7,379 nucleotides of DNA from Rhodospirillales bacterium (lineage in GTDB: Bacteria; Pseudomonadota; Alphaproteobacteria; Rhodospirillales; JAOUPW01), in NCBI GenBank assembly GCA_029879665.1, contig JAOUPW010000080.1, forward strand, positions 1-7,379, read 5' to 3'. The notes beneath the pieces were generated by a model, which saw nothing but the letters and a program-made list of their open reading frames with translations, ran no database searches and had not been told where the DNA came from. Position numbers and translations under genes: made by a program. Shown piece by piece: positions 5,417-7,379 of this stretch (its first letter is position 1; each line of letters opens with the position of its first letter).

Positions 5417-7379
5417 ATGCCCCCGATAGAAACCAGATCGCGCCATGTCTCAGGTACCAGGGTCAGTGTCCTGCTGCCGCTTCCTTTAAGCGGCGCGTAC
5501 GATTACCGGGTGCCGGAAGGAATGGAACTCGGCGCCGGCGATTTCGTCACCGTCCCCCTGGGCGCCCGCATCGCAACTGGCGTCGTTTGGGGCGAGGGTT
5601 CAGGTGATGTTGCCGACAAGAAGTTAAAAGAAGTCTTAATCCGGCTCGAAACGCCGCCCCTGCCCCTTGAATCCCTGCGTTTTGTCGATTGGGTTTCGGC
5701 CTATAGCCTGGCTCCGGCGGGCGCCGTGCTGAAGATGGTGATGAGCGTCCCCGCCGCCCTCGAGCCTCCGAAAACGATCAATCTCTATTCCCTCGCCGGC
5801 GAGACCGGACCGGATACAGGCAAGCTCCGCATGACACCCGCGCGCCTGCGGGTGATGGAGGCTTTAAGTGTCATGCCTTCCCTAACCGCCGCCGATCTCG
5901 TCCGTGAGGCCGCCGTCGGACCGGCGGTGGTGAAGGGGATGGCCGAGGCCGGCATTCTTGCCGTCCGCGAACAGGCTGTGAGCATTGAATTCCCCCGGCC
6001 GGATGTGTCGTTGGCGGGCCTGGAACTTTCCGCCGATCAAGTCCGGGCGGCGGTGGATCTGGTCGGTAAGGTTGCCCGGAAAAAATTCTCGGTAACCCTG
6101 TTGGACGGAGTTCCCGGATCGGGAAAGACCGAAGTCTATTTCCACGCCGTCGCCGAAGCCCTGAAGCAAAACCGCCAGGTGCTGGTGCTGTTGCCGGAAA
6201 TCGCCCTGAGCGCGCAGTGGCTCAGCCGCTTTCAGGCGAGGTTCGGCTGCGAACCGGCTGTTTGGCATTCCGACCTGACGGCGTCCCGGCGTCGGGAAAT
6301 CTGGCGCGCCGTGGCGGAAGGCCGCGCTCATGTGGTGGTCGGTGCGCGATCGGCCTTGTTCCTGCCGTTTGCTGATCTTGGCCTGATCGTCATCGATGAA
6401 GAACACGAGGCCGCCTTCAAACAGGAAGAAGGCGTCATCTACAACGCCCGCGATATGGCCGTGGTCCGCGCCCGCCTCGGGGGCATTCCCGCCATCGCCG
6501 TGTCGGCGACGCCGTCCCTGGAAACGGTGAGCAATGTGCGCGAAGGAAAATACGACGGCCTGCACCTGGCCGACCGGCACGCCGGTGCCGCTCTGCCCGA
6601 AATCGAGGCCGTGGACCTGCGGGCCGAAAAGCCCTCGCGGGGAAACTGGATATCGCCGGCCTTGCGCATGGCGGTCGAGTCCGTGCTTGAGCGCGGCGAA
6701 CAGGCCATGCTCTATCTCAATCGCCGAGGCTATGCGCCGTTAACCCTGTGCAGGACCTGCGGCCATCGCATCGAATGCCCGCGGTGTTCGGCATGGTTGG
6801 TGGAACACCGCTTTTCTTCCGGCGGCCGCATGCAATGCCATCATTGCGGATTCGCCTCGCCGCTGCCGGACCGTTGCCCCGAATGTGACGCCGAGGATCC
6901 CTTCGCCGCCTGCGGCCCCGGGGTCGAGCGGTTGGCCGAAGAAGCAACCTCCCTTTTCCCCGAGGCCCGGACGGTGATCGCCGCCAGCGACACCCTGACC
7001 GGACCCAATGCCGCCGCTGAGATGGTCCGGCGCATCGAAGACCATGAGGTCGATCTGATCATCGGCACCCAGATTGTTGCCAAGGGGTATCATTTTCCCC
7101 TGCTGACCCTGGTCGGCGTGGTCGACGCGGACCTGGGGCTTGCCGGCGGCGACCTGCGCGCTGCCGAGCGGACCTTTCAGTTGCTCTATCAGGTTTCGGG
7201 CCGGGCCGGGCGCGCCGACAAGGCCGGCAAGGTTCTGTTGCAGACCTACATGCCGGAACATCCGGTCATGCAGGCCCTGGTTTCCGGCGACCGCGACCGT
7301 TTTCTGGAAGCCGAAGCCGATGCCCGCCGCACCGCCGGCATGCCGCCCTTTGGCCGGTTGGCGGCTCTGATCGTGTCCG
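5417..7379 (+). CDS. priA: Primosomal protein N' / replication restart helicase PriA, 3' truncated by window edge
   Basis: The open frame runs from ATG 5417 to the window end: 654 codons, against roughly 730 for the family. PriA is a 3'-5' superfamily 2 DNA helicase that recognises stalled forks and D-loops and reloads the replisome. Visible in order: the 3' DNA-binding domain (about 16-110, [20 protein letters not shown]), a winged-helix region (about 138-190), Walker A GVPGSGKT (231-238), the DEEH box (327-330), and SATPSLE. The zinc-binding insert has all eight cysteines (445, 448, 454, 457, 474, 477, 487, 490). The second helicase lobe follows with [12 protein letters not shown] and QVSGRAGR (GRAGR at 595-599). 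The C-terminal domain is cut off. An in-frame GTG at 5408 is an alternative start; neither start has a strong Shine-Dalgarno site. The first 14 or so residues precede the conserved core and may be an extension. It is divergent from the DUF484-xerC operon. Confidence 0.96.
   Translation, partial: MPPIETRSRHVSGTRVSVLLPLPLSGAYDYRVPEGMELGAGDFVTVPLGARIATGVVWGEGSGDVADKKLKEVLIRLETPPLPLESLRFVDWVSAYSLAPAGAVLKMVMSVPAALEPPKTINLYSLAGETGPDTGKLRMTPARLRVMEALSVMPSLTAADLVREAAVGPAVVKGMAEAGILAVREQAVSIEFPRPDVSLAGLELSADQVRAAVDLVGKVARKKFSVTLLDGVPGSGKTEVYFHAVAEALKQNRQVLVLLPEIALSAQWLSRFQARFGCEPAVWHSDLTASRRREIWRAVAEGRAHVVVGARSALFLPFADLGLIVIDEEHEAAFKQEEGVIYNARDMAVVRARLGGIPAIAVSATPSLETVSNVREGKYDGLHLADRHAGAALPEIEAVDLRAEKPSRGNWISPALRMAVESVLERGEQAMLYLNRRGYAPLTLCRTCGHRIECPRCSAWLVEHRFSSGGRMQCHHCGFASPLPDRCPECDAEDPFAACGPGVERLAEEATSLFPEARTVIAASDTLTGPNAAAEMVRRIEDHEVDLIIGTQIVAKGYHFPLLTLVGVVDADLGLAGGDLRAAERTFQLLYQVSGRAGRADKAGKVLLQTYMPEHPVMQALVSGDRDRFLEAEADARRTAGMPPFGRLAALIVS

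Noticed and set aside
5882..6580. Long minus-strand open frame opposite priA
   Set aside because: It lies wholly inside the conserved helicase coding region of priA and its product shows antisense-type composition.

Overview
The window looks like chromosomal DNA from an alphaproteobacterium, probably of the Rhodospirillales type. This rests on the GC-rich coding sequence, the style of the dihydrolipoamide dehydrogenase C-terminus, and the grouping of xerC, a DUF484 gene and priA. The genus is an inference and cannot be fixed from this sequence. No rRNA, tRNA, CRISPR array or intact mobile element was seen.

Layout from left to right. Bases 1-362 hold the 3' end of a dihydrolipoamide dehydrogenase gene (+). 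Bases 370-1128 hold a strikingly AT-rich gene (-) for a polytopic membrane protein; it converges on the dehydrogenase gene with only 7 bases between the stops. A divergent intergenic stretch (1129-1339) carries two inverted repeats of the same geometry (7-bp arms, 15-base spacer). Bases 1340-2566 encode an MFS transporter (+). It converges, with a 10-base gap, on an exported protein of unknown function (2577-3497, -). Bases 3498-3674 are non-coding and hold several short perfect palindromes. Bases 3675-4637 (xerC) and 4634-5371 (DUF484) form a translationally coupled minus-strand pair with an ATGA overlap. A 45-base gap separates that pair from divergent priA (+), which starts at 5417 and runs off the right edge.

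Functionally there are three blocks. The first is central carbon metabolism (the E3 subunit of a 2-oxo acid dehydrogenase complex). The middle is an accessory-looking stretch of a membrane protein, a transporter and a periplasmic protein with no evident shared pathway. The third is chromosome maintenance: XerC resolves chromosome dimers, PriA restarts stalled replication forks, and DUF484 is a habitual xerC neighbour of unknown biochemical role.

I found no convincing new multi-gene system. The items most worth a second look are the exported protein (unknown family, apparent two-fold internal repeat), the AT-rich membrane-protein gene as a likely acquired insert, and the paired inverted repeats in front of it.
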